Source: Oceanospirillum linum
GTDB lineage: Bacteria; Pseudomonadota; Gammaproteobacteria; Pseudomonadales; Halomonadaceae
NCBI RefSeq assembly: GCF_900182785.1
Contig: NZ_FXTS01000003.1
Coordinates: forward strand, 248,001-312,000
Reading direction: 5' to 3'
DNA length: 64,000 nt
Shown: positions 43,400 to 52,943 of the stretch, piece after piece
How positions within the stretch are numbered: position 1 is the first letter of the stretch
How the letters are laid out: each line of letters opens with the position of its first letter
Program-made: the position numbers and the translations under genes
Notes under the pieces: generated by a model
Databases searched by the model: none
Seen by the model: the letters and a program-made list of their open reading frames with translations, nothing else
Told to the model about the DNA's origin: nothing

Positions 43400-44383
43400 A
43401 TGAAAAATGCCACCACAGCATCACAAACATCATTTTTTCCGGATCGGGAAATTCGCATCGGCATCAGCCAGTGCCTGCTGGGAGAACAGGTTCGTTTTGA
43501 TGGCGGACACAAACACGCTCGCTACTGCACAGATGTTCTGGCAAAACACTTCACCTTTATACCAACCTGCCCTGAAGTGGGAGCAGGTATGAGCATCCCC
43601 CGGGAACCGATCCGGCTGGTCAGCATGCAGGATGAAATACGAGTACGGGGTACTAAGAGTGATGATGACTATACCGAGCAGCTAACCCAGTTCAGCGAAC
43701 GCACTGTTAGTCAGCTGACGGGCCTGAGTGGCTATGTTCTGCTGGGCAAGTCACCTAGCTGTGGCATGGCCCGCGTTAAGGTATATCGTGAAAATGGCAA
43801 CCGGTCAGATATATCCCAGGGTGGTATCTTTGCTGAAACATTAATGCGCACCTATCCCGAGCTACCGGTTGAGGAAAGCGGGCGCCTGACCGATCCTCAG
43901 TTGCGGGAGAGCTTTCTGACCCGTGTTTACGCCTACAACACTTGGCTGGCGCTGGAAGAAGCGGGTATGACACCCAAAGCACTGCTCGATTTTCACACCC
44001 AATACAAACCCCTGCTAATGGCCCACAACCAGCAGGCTTATCGGGATCTGGGCAAATGGCTGGCCGGTGTAGATAAAGCCAGCGCCGAGCAGAAGGCCAA
44101 AGAATATCTGCCTAAATTTATGGCGATTCTGAAAGAACCGGCCACCCGTGAAAATCACACCAACACCCTGATGCACCTGCAAGGCTACCTGAAAGAGAAG
44201 CTGACCAGCTCAGAACGCCAGAATCTGCGTCAGACCCTTGATAATTACCGCACCGGTATGATCCCGCTGATAGCGCCTCTGGTACTGATGCGTCATCTTT
44301 TTGAGGTACATGGTTGCGAATATGCCGGTAACTATCGCTATCTATACCCTTACCCGGAAGACCTGGCCATTGACGGCGTGTAA
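43400..44383 (+). CDS. DUF523-DUF1722 fusion (TudS-like + YbgA-like)
   Basis: The 327-residue protein joins an N-terminal DUF523 domain (about 15-160) to a C-terminal DUF1722 domain (about 190-310). DUF523 keeps its three cysteines, in GISQCLLGEQVRFDGG, PTCPEVGAGM and SPSCGMARV. In the characterised TudS enzymes these hold a [4Fe-4S] cluster that removes sulfur from 2-thiouracil. DUF1722 is the E. coli YbgA domain; ybgA neighbours phr there too. I infer a thionucleobase-desulfurising or repair-linked function, not proven for this fusion. An AGAGG-type ribosome-binding site is upstream. Confidence 0.9.
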   Translation: MKNATTASQTSFFPDREIRIGISQCLLGEQVRFDGGHKHARYCTDVLAKHFTFIPTCPEVGAGMSIPREPIRLVSMQDEIRVRGTKSDDDYTEQLTQFSERTVSQLTGLSGYVLLGKSPSCGMARVKVYRENGNRSDISQGGIFAETLMRTYPELPVEESGRLTDPQLRESFLTRVYAYNTWLALEEAGMTPKALLDFHTQYKPLLMAHNQQAYRDLGKWLAGVDKASAEQKAKEYLPKFMAILKEPATRENHTNTLMHLQGYLKEKLTSSERQNLRQTLDNYRTGMIPLIAPLVLMRHLFEVHGCEYAGNYRYLYPYPEDLAIDGV

Positions 44384-44416
44384 TACAAACTACTTAAGCG
44401 AATCAGCAGGAATATC

Positions 44417-45370
44417 ATGAGCCAACCCCATACACTCCATCCCTTCAGTTCAACAGAAGTTGCCCGAACGGAAGATCGCTGGCTACCTATCCGGGAAGTT
44501 TCTGAGCGCACTGGCGTCAACTCAGTCACGCTCCGCGCCTGGGAACGTCGTTACGGCCTGATCAAACCTCAGCGTACCCACAAGGGACACCGACTCTACT
44601 CAGAGTTTGATATCGAACGTATCGAGCAGATTCAGCAATGGCTGGGCCGAGGGGTTTCTGTGGGGCAGGTCGCTAAGCTGTTACCACCATTGACCGAACG
44701 GGAAGCCGCTGCCCAGGGATCAAGCCCGACAATACCGTCGGCCAACCCTGAGCCGGATTGGCAACCGGTATTGGATGAATCCATGGCGGCGTTACATCAG
44801 GGCAATATCATCCGCTTTGACCAGACACTGAATCAGGTAAGTGCCATCTATCCCGCAGCTCTGCTGATGCGTTTTTTCTGGCAGCCACTGCTGGCCACTC
44901 TGGCCGCCGAACCCGAGGGCGAGCGCCGTCAACTGGTGCAGTTACAGTTGGACAGCTATCTTCGCAACCTTGTCGGTGCACGTCTGATGCATCGTAATCT
45001 ACAGGCTAAAGAGCAGAAACGTCTGCTGATCAGCCACCTGCCAACGCAGTCCCCTAAGTTTGAACTCTGGCTGGCAGCACTGATGTGTACCGATCTGAAT
45101 ATTCCCGTGCTGCTGATGGATGGGTTACCGGGATGGTCGCTACTGCACCTGATTGAACAGCAGCAACCCCTGAGTGGCGTTTTACTGCTGGGCAATGAGA
45201 AAACCGCACCACTGAAGCAGAGTGAGCAGCAGCAGCTTAAGACGATGAACCCACCCTGCTGGCTGGCTGGCCCTCTGGCCAGGATTCAGCCGGATATTTT
45301 TACCGAGTGCGGCTGGCAGATCGCTGAAGACTGGCCGGAGCTACTGAACGAAAAGCGACAGGAGTTCTGA
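44417..45370 (+). CDS. MerR-family regulator with B12-binding-like C-terminus (LitR/MlrA type)
   Basis: The 317-residue protein has an N-terminal MerR helix-turn-helix (LPIREVSERTGVNSVTLRAWERRYGLIKP, residues about 22-90). A helical cap-like domain (about 120-190) and a Rossmann-like domain (about 195-300) follow, in the order seen in LitR/CarH. The histidine that ligates cobalamin in ExHxxG is replaced: the matching stretch reads SPKFELW. The cap-domain W-x9-EH signature is also not found. B12 photosensing is therefore doubtful, and E. coli MlrA/BluR-like regulation is an alternative. It directly precedes phrB. Confidence 0.85.
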   Translation: MSQPHTLHPFSSTEVARTEDRWLPIREVSERTGVNSVTLRAWERRYGLIKPQRTHKGHRLYSEFDIERIEQIQQWLGRGVSVGQVAKLLPPLTEREAAAQGSSPTIPSANPEPDWQPVLDESMAALHQGNIIRFDQTLNQVSAIYPAALLMRFFWQPLLATLAAEPEGERRQLVQLQLDSYLRNLVGARLMHRNLQAKEQKRLLISHLPTQSPKFELWLAALMCTDLNIPVLLMDGLPGWSLLHLIEQQQPLSGVLLLGNEKTAPLKQSEQQQLKTMNPPCWLAGPLARIQPDIFTECGWQIAEDWPELLNEKRQEF

Positions 45371-45439
45371 TGCTGTCAGCATCAAAAACGCCTGCATTGA
45401 ACCGGTAGAGACAGAATCAGAGACAAAAAAGGAAGCGAT

Positions 45440-46909
45440 ATGGCACAACTGGTGTGGTTCCGATCCGATCTGAGAGTTCATGATAATCCCGCGCTCTTTA
45501 CCGCCTGTCAGCAGGCTCAGCAGGAGGGAACAGACGTTATCGCCTGTTTTCTGCGCCCCCTTGAGCAATGGCAGTCCCATAACTGGGGACAAAACCGGAT
45601 ACGTTATACCGAACGCTGCCTGCTGGACCTCAAAGAGGAGCTTGAGGCGCTGCATATCCCTCTGATCTGTCAGGATGTGGCAACCTTTGCCGGACAAATT
45701 CCGGCACTGCTCCAACTGTGCCAGCGGCTGAACTGCCATCAGATTTTCGCCAACGAAGAACCGGAACTGAATGAGCGTCAACGGGACCAGCAACTGATTG
45801 CTCAGGCGGAACCCGCAGGTATCCATTGCCAGCTGTTTCATGACCAGAGCCTTCTGCCACTGGGCAGCGTGCTGAAAAATGATGGCACCCCCTATCGGGT
45901 CTACACGCCGTTCCGTAAACAGGCGCAACAGATGATCGCCCAGCAACCGGTGCAAACCTTCCCAGCTCCTGCGCCTGTGATATCTGACCCACAACAGAGT
46001 CTGCAGCTAAAAATCGATTCACTATCATTGGATCAGCCGGACCTGGTGATTTTTCAGCCCCAAAACTATTCAGACGATCCGATTCAACAGCGCTGGCCGG
46101 CCACCGAAAAAGAGGCTTTTCATCAGCTGGAGCTGTTCTGCGGGCAGCCGATCAATCGCTATAAAACTCAGCGTGATTTTCCGGCCGATGCCAAAGGCAC
46201 CAGTCTGCTGTCACCCATGCTGGCAGCGGGTAAGCTCTCTGTTAAAAGTTGCTGGCAGGCTGCAGAGCAGATACGCCTGAGTGACCCCGCTGCTGCAGAA
46301 TCGGCCAGCACCTGGCAGGGAGAGCTTCTCTGGCGGGATTTTTATCGTCATCTGCTGGTTTTGTATCCGGAACTGAGCCGCAATCAGCCTTTTAAAAAAG
46401 AAACGTCCAATATCCAATGGCGCAACGCTCCTGACGATCTGCAACGCTGGCAGGAAGGCAAAACCGGCTTTCCACTGGTGGATGCCGCGATGCGCCAGCT
46501 GAAAGAAACCGGCTGGATGCACAACCGGCTGAGGATGCTGACTGCCGTTTTCCTGAGTAAGTACCTGCTGATTGATTGGCATGAGGGAGAGCGCTGGTTT
46601 ATGCAGCATCTGGTGGATGCGGATCTGGCGTCAAATAACGGCGGCTGGCAGTGGGCCGCATCCACCGGCACCGATGCCGTGCCATACTTTCGGCTGTTAA
46701 GCCCCTACCGTCAGGCGGAACGCTTTGATGCGCAAGGAGAGTTTATCGCCCGCTTTGTGCCGGAGCTGGCAAAGTTACCCGCAAAACAGCGCATCCAACC
46801 GAAAGGTTATGTGCAGGGCTATCCGAATCCGGTGGCCGATCTTAAAGAGGGTAAGGAAAGAATGATGGCGGCGTTTAAAGCGGTGAAGTCGGAATCTTCG
46901 GCTTCATAG
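45440..46909 (+). CDS. phrB: deoxyribodipyrimidine photolyase
   Basis: The 489-residue flavoprotein matches class I CPD photolyases. An N-terminal antenna-binding alpha/beta domain (LVWFRSDLRVHDNPAL) is joined to a FAD-binding helical domain. The latter has the motifs WRDFYRHLL, WMHNRLRM, and NNGGWQWAASTGTDAVPYFR with LSPYRQAERFD. It repairs cyclobutane pyrimidine dimers using blue light. An AAAAGGAAG ribosome-binding site lies upstream, 69 bp after the regulator gene. Confidence 0.97.
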   Translation: MAQLVWFRSDLRVHDNPALFTACQQAQQEGTDVIACFLRPLEQWQSHNWGQNRIRYTERCLLDLKEELEALHIPLICQDVATFAGQIPALLQLCQRLNCHQIFANEEPELNERQRDQQLIAQAEPAGIHCQLFHDQSLLPLGSVLKNDGTPYRVYTPFRKQAQQMIAQQPVQTFPAPAPVISDPQQSLQLKIDSLSLDQPDLVIFQPQNYSDDPIQQRWPATEKEAFHQLELFCGQPINRYKTQRDFPADAKGTSLLSPMLAAGKLSVKSCWQAAEQIRLSDPAAAESASTWQGELLWRDFYRHLLVLYPELSRNQPFKKETSNIQWRNAPDDLQRWQEGKTGFPLVDAAMRQLKETGWMHNRLRMLTAVFLSKYLLIDWHEGERWFMQHLVDADLASNNGGWQWAASTGTDAVPYFRLLSPYRQAERFDAQGEFIARFVPELAKLPAKQRIQPKGYVQGYPNPVADLKEGKERMMAAFKAVKSESSAS

Positions 46910-47215
46910 GCAAAGTGCCGCCATGAAAGGCCGATATTGCCTATACTCATGACAAGGGTGGACGTTCATTTTCCCGTGACATCCGATTACTTCAGCCTCT
47001 CAGCAGGAATAGCACGCTGCTGTAATGGAGAGTAAAACAAGCCGCTAACCCTCTGGACTATCGCTCTTTAGCGCTTTTTTCTATACTCCAATCATGCTGT
47101 CACTCGGGCAAACACTATTTATTGACGGGGTAAACGTGCAATATACCCCCACACGTTTTAGACTATGCGCGACTATTTCTGACAGAAATCGAATAATAAC
47201 CACTGGATTTTTTCT
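46910..47215. other. 306-bp region containing the fabA promoter
   Basis: No gene is seen. A 7-bp inverted repeat, AAACGTG (47132-47138) and CACGTTT (47152-47158), with a TTGACG element at 47122, lies in the likely fabA promoter area. It could be an operator for a fatty-acid regulator such as FabR, but it does not match a consensus well enough to name one. Confidence 0.35.
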
Positions 47216-47731
47216 GTGACCAAGCAAAATTCTTATAGCCGTGAAGAGTTGCTGCAATGCAGCCAAGGGGAGCTATTTGGTCCGGGCAATGCTCAGCTGC
47301 CTGCACCTAATATGCTTATGTTGGACCGTATCGTCAGTATTACTGAAGATGGCGGCGAACACGGTAAAGGCGAGATTATCGCCGAACTGGATATCACACC
47401 TGATCTTTGGTTCTTCGACTGCCATTTCCCGGGTGACCCGGTAATGCCTGGTTGTCTTGGACTTGATGCTATGTGGCAGCTGGTAGGCTTCCACCTGGGC
47501 TGGTTGGGCAACCCTGGCAAAGGTCGAGCCCTTGGCAGTGGTGAAGTTAAATTCACAGGCCAGATTCTGCCAACGGCTAAGCTGGTGACCTACAAGATCA
47601 CGATTAAGCGCGTTATCTCCCGCAAACTTTGCCTGGGTATCGCTGATGGCTCGGTATCAGTTGATGGTCGTGAGATTTACACCGCAAAAGATCTGCGTGT
47701 GGGTCTGTTTACTTCAACAGATAACTTCTAA
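47216..47731 (+). CDS. fabA: 3-hydroxydecanoyl-ACP dehydratase/isomerase
   Basis: The 171-residue hot-dog-fold enzyme starts at GTG 47216 with a weak ribosome-binding site. The catalytic His70 sits in DCHFPGDPVMPG, and LGLDAMWQL follows with the active-site aspartate. FabA dehydrates 3-hydroxyacyl-ACP and isomerises trans-2- to cis-3-decenoyl-ACP, starting unsaturated fatty acid synthesis. It is followed 15 bp later by fabB, the standard operon. Confidence 0.98.
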   Translation: MTKQNSYSREELLQCSQGELFGPGNAQLPAPNMLMLDRIVSITEDGGEHGKGEIIAELDITPDLWFFDCHFPGDPVMPGCLGLDAMWQLVGFHLGWLGNPGKGRALGSGEVKFTGQILPTAKLVTYKITIKRVISRKLCLGIADGSVSVDGREIYTAKDLRVGLFTSTDNF

Positions 47732-47746
47732 GACAGAGGGCTAACC

Positions 47747-48964
47747 ATGAGACGTGTAGTTGTAACCGGAATGGGCATTGTATCCTGCCTGGGTAATGAC
47801 GTTGCCTCCGTGCTTGAGTCCCTACGTCAGGGTCGCTCTGGTATTAAATTCAACGAAGAGTATCGCGATCGCGGTTTCCGCAGCCATGTTTCCGGCTCTG
47901 TGGATATCAATCTCGACGAGATGATCGACCGTAAGCTGAAACGCTTTATGGGTGATGCTGCGGGCTACGCATACCTCTCCATGCAGCAGGCTATCGCCGA
48001 CTCAGGCCTGAGTGAAGACCAGGTCTCCAACGTACGTACCGGCCTGATCGCAGGCTCCGGTGGTGCATCATCTGCAGATCAGGTAGAAGCTGCAGATATT
48101 CTGCGTGAAAAAGGCTTACGCCGCGTTGGTCCTTACCGTGTTACACGCACCATGGGCAGTACTGTATCTGCTTGTCTGGCAACGCCATTCAAGATCAAGG
48201 GTGTTAACTACTCTATTTCCTCAGCATGTGCGACCAGTGCCCACTGTATAGGGGCCGGTGTAGAGCAGATTCAGCTGGGGAAACAGGACGTTATTTTCGC
48301 CGGTGGCGGTGAAGAGGAACACTGGACGCTCAGCTGTTTATTTGATGCCATGGGCGCGCTGTCCACTAAATATAACGAGACACCTGAAAAGGCTTCCCGT
48401 GCTTACGATGCGAACCGTGATGGTTTTGTTATCGCTGGCGGCGGCGGTATGCTGGTTCTGGAAGAGCTGGAACATGCTAAAGCCCGTGGTGCCAAGATCT
48501 ACGCAGAGGTGGTTGGCTATGGCGCAACCTCTGACGGCTACGATATGGTGGCTCCTTCTGGTGAAGGTGCGCAACGCTGCATGGAACTGGCGATGTCTAC
48601 CGTTGAAGGGGATGTTGACTACATTAACACTCACGGCACATCAACGCCTGTGGGTGACGTAGCCGAGCTGAAAGCGGTTAAAGCCGTCTTTGGAGACAAC
48701 AGCCCTGCGATGAGCTCCACCAAATCACTGACCGGCCACTCTCTGGGTGCCACCGGTGTTCAGGAAGCGATCTACAGCCTGCTGATGATGAAAAATGATT
48801 TCATCACTGCATCGGCTAACGTAGAAGAGCTGGATGAACAGGCACAGGGCCTGGATATCGTGACAGAACTGCGTGAAGGCGTAACTCTGAACCGAGTCAT
48901 GTCCAACAGCTTCGGTTTTGGCGGCACCAACGCCACCCTGATTATGCAGCGCTTTGAAGGTTAA
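47747..48964 (+). CDS. fabB: 3-oxoacyl-ACP synthase I
   Basis: The 405-residue ketosynthase has the nucleophile in SSACATSAHC (Cys at about residue 161) and the two catalytic histidine regions in INTHGTSTPVGD and TKSLTGHSLGATG. It elongates cis-unsaturated acyl-ACPs made by FabA. It shares an operon with fabA and is followed by a strong terminator. Confidence 0.98.
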   Translation: MRRVVVTGMGIVSCLGNDVASVLESLRQGRSGIKFNEEYRDRGFRSHVSGSVDINLDEMIDRKLKRFMGDAAGYAYLSMQQAIADSGLSEDQVSNVRTGLIAGSGGASSADQVEAADILREKGLRRVGPYRVTRTMGSTVSACLATPFKIKGVNYSISSACATSAHCIGAGVEQIQLGKQDVIFAGGGEEEHWTLSCLFDAMGALSTKYNETPEKASRAYDANRDGFVIAGGGGMLVLEELEHAKARGAKIYAEVVGYGATSDGYDMVAPSGEGAQRCMELAMSTVEGDVDYINTHGTSTPVGDVAELKAVKAVFGDNSPAMSSTKSLTGHSLGATGVQEAIYSLLMMKNDFITASANVEELDEQAQGLDIVTELREGVTLNRVMSNSFGFGGTNATLIMQRFEG

Positions 48965-48995
48965 TCAGTATCACTGACTCGCTTTAAACTGCATT

Positions 48996-49047
48996 AAAAA
49001 ACCCGCGCGACTCTTAGTGAATACTAAACGTCGGAGCGGGTTTTTTT
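48996..49047. terminator. intrinsic terminator of fabA-fabB
   Basis: ACCCGC pairs with GCGGGT, extended by CGAC/GTCG and flanked by A- and T-runs. The T-run (49041-49047) follows the fabB direction. Confidence 0.9.
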
Positions 49048-49338
49048 GTGGTTCCAGAGCTGATTGAGCATATCAAAAGAGTTGGCAAGGTTTCCTATGA
49101 GACGGCGTCGTAATAGCTTTTCTGACTAACGCTCCGTTTTCCTTCAAACACCAACCAACAGCGCCAAAGGCAAAATGGCGGATGACGCCCCTTAACCCCC
49201 TGAGCAAAAATCAACCACTGCGTACAGGGCTTATACCGCCCTACGCCGTGGCTATAACGTCGCAGCCACAAGGGGCTGTAGGGTGCCATAAGCGGCCTGA
49301 GGCACGAAGGCAGCGTCATGCACCGCTGAGAGCTCCGG
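49048..49338. other. structured noncoding stretch after fabB
   Basis: No credible gene. CCCTAC (49239-49244) pairs with GTAGGG (49278-49283), and inside it GTGGCT (49248-49253) pairs with AGCCAC (49264-49269), giving a nested hairpin of 45 nt. Short frames on both strands here have no family pattern or ribosome-binding site. It may be a REP-like repeat copy. Confidence 0.4.
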
Positions 49339-50214
49339 CTACAACACCCAGGCCAGTGTCAGCGGAAGGACTAATACGCTGGTAAAGTTGCCCAGCAGCA
49401 CAATGGATGCCACTCTTGTGGGCTCCTGATTAAACTGCTCTGCGATCATATAGTTGAGTACTGCAGGAGGTAGTACACTGAAAACAACCAGAATGGCCAG
49501 CTGTTGAGGGTCAAAAGTCCAGATAAAAGTTGCCAGCCACGCCATAAGAAGCCCGGACAACGGACAAAGAACGGCACCGGTCAACCCCATCTTCCAGTCA
49601 GAAAGATCCACGGATAACAGGCGTACACCCAGGGTAAACAGCATCAGCGGAATGGAAATCTGTCCCAACATATCCATCGGGATCGCTACTGCCTCCGGTA
49701 ATGACCAACCTGCAAAGCTAAAAATAAAGCCGAGAATTGTCGCCTGTACCACGGGCATTTTCAGCATGGCGCTGAATTTTGTTCTGTGGTCCAGAATATA
49801 CAGCCCAATACTGAAGTGCAGCAGCATTTCGACAATAAAGACCATCACGGCAGCAGGAAGTGCCGCTTCGCCAAAGGCGAGAACGATCAGCGGAATCCCC
49901 ATATTGCCGGTATTATTGAACATCATCGGCGGAATGAAAGTTTTTAGATTCCAACCCAATAACTTCACTAATGGTAAAAGCACCACACCAGAGCCTAATA
50001 CCACCAACGCTGAGGCCAGGGCCAGATCCTGATAAGCCACCATATCGAAAGATTTGTCCGCCAGTACCGAGAAAACCAACGCCGGAACAAAGACGTCCAT
50101 ATTCATACGGTTAGCGGTTGATATATCGGTTGGCTTCCAGCGACCGTAGAAAGCACCAATCGCCACCACCAGAAATAGCGGGAAAACGGTCAGTAATAAC
50201 TTTTCAACCAGCAC
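49339..50214 (-). CDS. AEC-family (auxin efflux carrier) transporter
   Basis: The 291-residue inner-membrane protein has ten or so hydrophobic helices in two inverted halves. Conserved features are NNTGNMGIPL in helix 4 and a matching LPPAVLNYMIAEQFNQEP in the second half. Starting at GTG 50214 with AGGAG six bases upstream, it has normal family length. Bacterial AEC proteins export or exchange organic acids and amino acids; the substrate here is unknown. Confidence 0.92.
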   Translation of the reverse strand: MLVEKLLLTVFPLFLVVAIGAFYGRWKPTDISTANRMNMDVFVPALVFSVLADKSFDMVAYQDLALASALVVLGSGVVLLPLVKLLGWNLKTFIPPMMFNNTGNMGIPLIVLAFGEAALPAAVMVFIVEMLLHFSIGLYILDHRTKFSAMLKMPVVQATILGFIFSFAGWSLPEAVAIPMDMLGQISIPLMLFTLGVRLLSVDLSDWKMGLTGAVLCPLSGLLMAWLATFIWTFDPQQLAILVVFSVLPPAVLNYMIAEQFNQEPTRVASIVLLGNFTSVLVLPLTLAWVL

Positions 50215-50374
50215 ACAACTCTCCTCGGCTTAAGTTCAAACAGGAAACAAATGGGCTGAACAGCCCGAAAATATAAAAGAAAGCCGGGTAAACCACCCAT
50301 TAGGCAGTGTATCCGGCCAGCTTTATAGCGCTAACGCATCTTTTGGGCGAGTTAGCGGGGCAAGTAACAAAGAC

Positions 50375-50866
50375 TTACTGGTCGTTGGGTACCATAAGGA
50401 CTGGTATTTTGGTGTGCATTCCAATCTGCTGTGCGGTATCTCCCAGCAGCTTCTGCCCGAACAATCCGTGATGACTGTGGGAGCCAATCACAATCAGATC
50501 CGCCTGCTCAGTTTTAGCCACACGCAGTACCAGTTCCGCAGGATTGGCCTCATCAACCAGGATCTGCACATCCAGCTCACCGGCATCCGGAAGACCATCC
50601 AGCTCTTCATCCCGAAACTTAGCCACACGGGCCTGCATAGTATCCCGAATCCGGGTCATCCCTTGGTCATGAATCTCTTCAAGCGCTTCTTTTGGCAGAT
50701 AGTGCTCAATAATCGCATGACCAAATTCACTCACCGGCTCCAAGGCGTGTACCATGATGATACGAGCTTTGTATTGACGCGCCAGGTTAACGGCATGGCG
50801 AAACACAGGTCGTGTGTTTTTGCCCAACGTTGTGGCGTATACGATGGTGTTAATCTCCGGAAGCAT
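50375..50866 (-). CDS. universal stress protein (UspA family)
   Basis: The alpha/beta domain shows the nucleotide-binding loop GSHSHHGLFGQKLLGDTAQQ near its end. Of two ATGs (50872 and 50866), the second sits about nine bases from AAGGA and is preferred, giving 163 residues. UspA-type proteins bind ATP or act in stress survival. It begins 35-41 bp after the broken chemoreceptor's stop on the same strand and may share its transcript. Confidence 0.9.
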   Translation of the reverse strand: MLPEINTIVYATTLGKNTRPVFRHAVNLARQYKARIIMVHALEPVSEFGHAIIEHYLPKEALEEIHDQGMTRIRDTMQARVAKFRDEELDGLPDAGELDVQILVDEANPAELVLRVAKTEQADLIVIGSHSHHGLFGQKLLGDTAQQIGMHTKIPVLMVPNDQ

Positions 50867-50906
50867 AGGCATCTTTCCTTTTATAGTTCAGACCGTTCAG
50901 ACCGGT

Positions 50907-52796
50907 CTAAAGTATTCTGAAGCGAGCACTCAGTGCTTCCAGCTGCGCAGCACGCTCGTGCACGGCACGACTGGCTGACACAATTTGCCCGGTTGCTTCA
51001 TGGTTTTGCCCAATCTCATGGGCAATATGATCCATATCACGAGCCATCTGACTGGTGGTTTGGGCCACTTCACGCACTGCATTCATGATTTCCTGAGTCT
51101 GGTCAGCTGCATCACGGGTTTGCTGTTCAATCGCCCGTACCGCTTCCACGGCCTGGTCACCCAGTTGACGCCCCTGCTCAACCCGACTACGGCTCTGCTG
51201 CATTGCGTTAATCACAGACTGAGTATCATTCTGAATCGCTTCCACCTTCTCAGTAATATCCGTGGTCGCTTTAACCGTTTGCTCTGCCAGTGTTCGAACC
51301 TCATCGGCCACCACAGCAAAACCACGGCCCGCCTCACCAGCACGTGCTGCTTCAATCGCTGCATTCAATGCCAACAGGTTGGTTTGCTCGGCAACACCAA
51401 CAATCAGGTCAATCACCACATCAATCTCTTTTGAGCGGGCTCCCAGGGTTTCAACAGAGCTGCTGGCCTGGTCAACAACCTCAGCAACATCAGCCAGGGC
51501 CTGAATCGCCTGACCGATCACCTGAGCACCTTGATGGGCTGTTTCAAATGCAGCATTAGCTGAATCACTGACATGCTGAGTGGTATCCGCAACCTGATCT
51601 GTTGTAGCACTGATCTCTTCCGTGGCGGCAACCAGAGAGCTACTGCGGGATGAAATAGAGCTACTGCCATCAACAATCTGCTGCACAGAGGCATCCATAC
51701 TGTCAGCGGTTTGCTTTAGCTCACTGTTACTCTGTACAAGATGACTGATCACATCATTTAAGCCACCACTCATGGTATTGGTCGCTACCGCAAGATGGCG
51801 GAATTCATCTTTTTCACTGCCTTTCTCTGCCATTTTATGAGTCAGATCGCCCTTGGCTATCTCACTGAGCACTTCCAGGGTTTGCTTCACGTTACGGCTT
51901 ATAGATACCGCGACAGAAGCCACAATCGCGCCAATAACAATCGCCAGCAACCCACTGCCTAACATGATGGACCAACGAGCAGTCGCAGCAGCTTCAGTCG
52001 CATGCTGCTGAGCTTTTACCAGCAGATTCTGTTCAAGATAGAGCCGGCTTTGCTGCATCTGATCGGAGATCTGTTGGCGATGATCTGCCAGCCGGGAGTC
52101 CAGTGCCGCCAGCTCTGTTCTCATTGCCATTACTTTATGCAGGGTTTCTTCATACTTATCGACAAAAGGGAAAAAGAGATCATCGAAGGCCATCGCCCGA
52201 ATATCGGTACGCAGCTGGTCCACAGAAGCCTGCACCACACCCCGCTACTCCTCTGTCGGGTAGATCAGGAAATCTTTCTCTTTAGCCCGAATTTCCCGTA
52301 ACCGGGCAGCAAAAGAACCAAACACTTCGATTTCACTGAGCAGGGCAGCGGAATGCTCCTCCAGTTGTCCCAACGTACCGCTCTGGGCACTGAGACCATA
52401 ACTCTTCCGGACCTGGAGCCATTGATCCAACGTTTTAAGGTAAGGCTCCAACTGAGTTGTTGTATCCGACAACAGAGATTTTGCTCTGTCATCATCCAGA
52501 TTATCTGCCGCTGTATTGAGCTGATTGATAGCATTACTTTTCAGCCCGCCAAGAGCGCTATCGATAGCACTGATGGTTTCTTCGTTCGCGGTTTCCCGCA
52601 GTTTGGAAAATTGCAGTAACTGGACTTCAAGATTACTGACCTGTTGTGTCACATGACCGAGACGCATCACATGTTCAGATGCACCGGTCAGCAAACCCAG
52701 GCTGATAGTAGAATAGAGACCCATCGAGCTAATACCCAGAACAACACCCAGGACAACTGCGATAAGCTTTTGACGTAATGAGAGGTTAAAACTCAT
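50907..52796 (-). pseudogene. methyl-accepting chemotaxis protein interrupted by an in-frame amber codon
   Basis: The segment 52245-52796 encodes an N-terminal membrane helix and the first half of a helical periplasmic sensor, ending IRAKEKDFLIYPTEE at a TAG (52245-52247). The same frame continues with the rest of the sensor, a second helix, HAMP and a complete signalling tip (EQTNLLALNAAIEAARAGE). One substitution thus splits an otherwise normal receptor of about 629 residues, of helical bimodular type. AGGAG lies just before the TAG, with GTG codons after it, so the C-terminal part (50907-52238) might still be translated on its own. Nonsense mutation, sequencing error or suppression are all possible. 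Confidence 0.85.
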
Positions 52797-52943
52797 TGCC
52801 AGAGCTCCTTTTTATGCCTACACAGGCGATACTTTTTATTTTTAGGGATCAGAAGGCACCCAATGCGGCTTTACAGGCTACATCGGGAACCATACGATGA
52901 TCTATCCTTAGACGCACATTTCAGAGTAACAGTCATTGAACCA

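Noticed and set aside
47122..47158. FabR- or FadR-type operator before fabA
   Set aside because: The AAACGTG/CACGTTT repeat has the wrong spacing and sequence for known sites, so no regulator is named.
49095..49385. Two short frames on opposite strands after fabB
   Set aside because: They overlap each other and a nested hairpin, without start signals or recognisable products.
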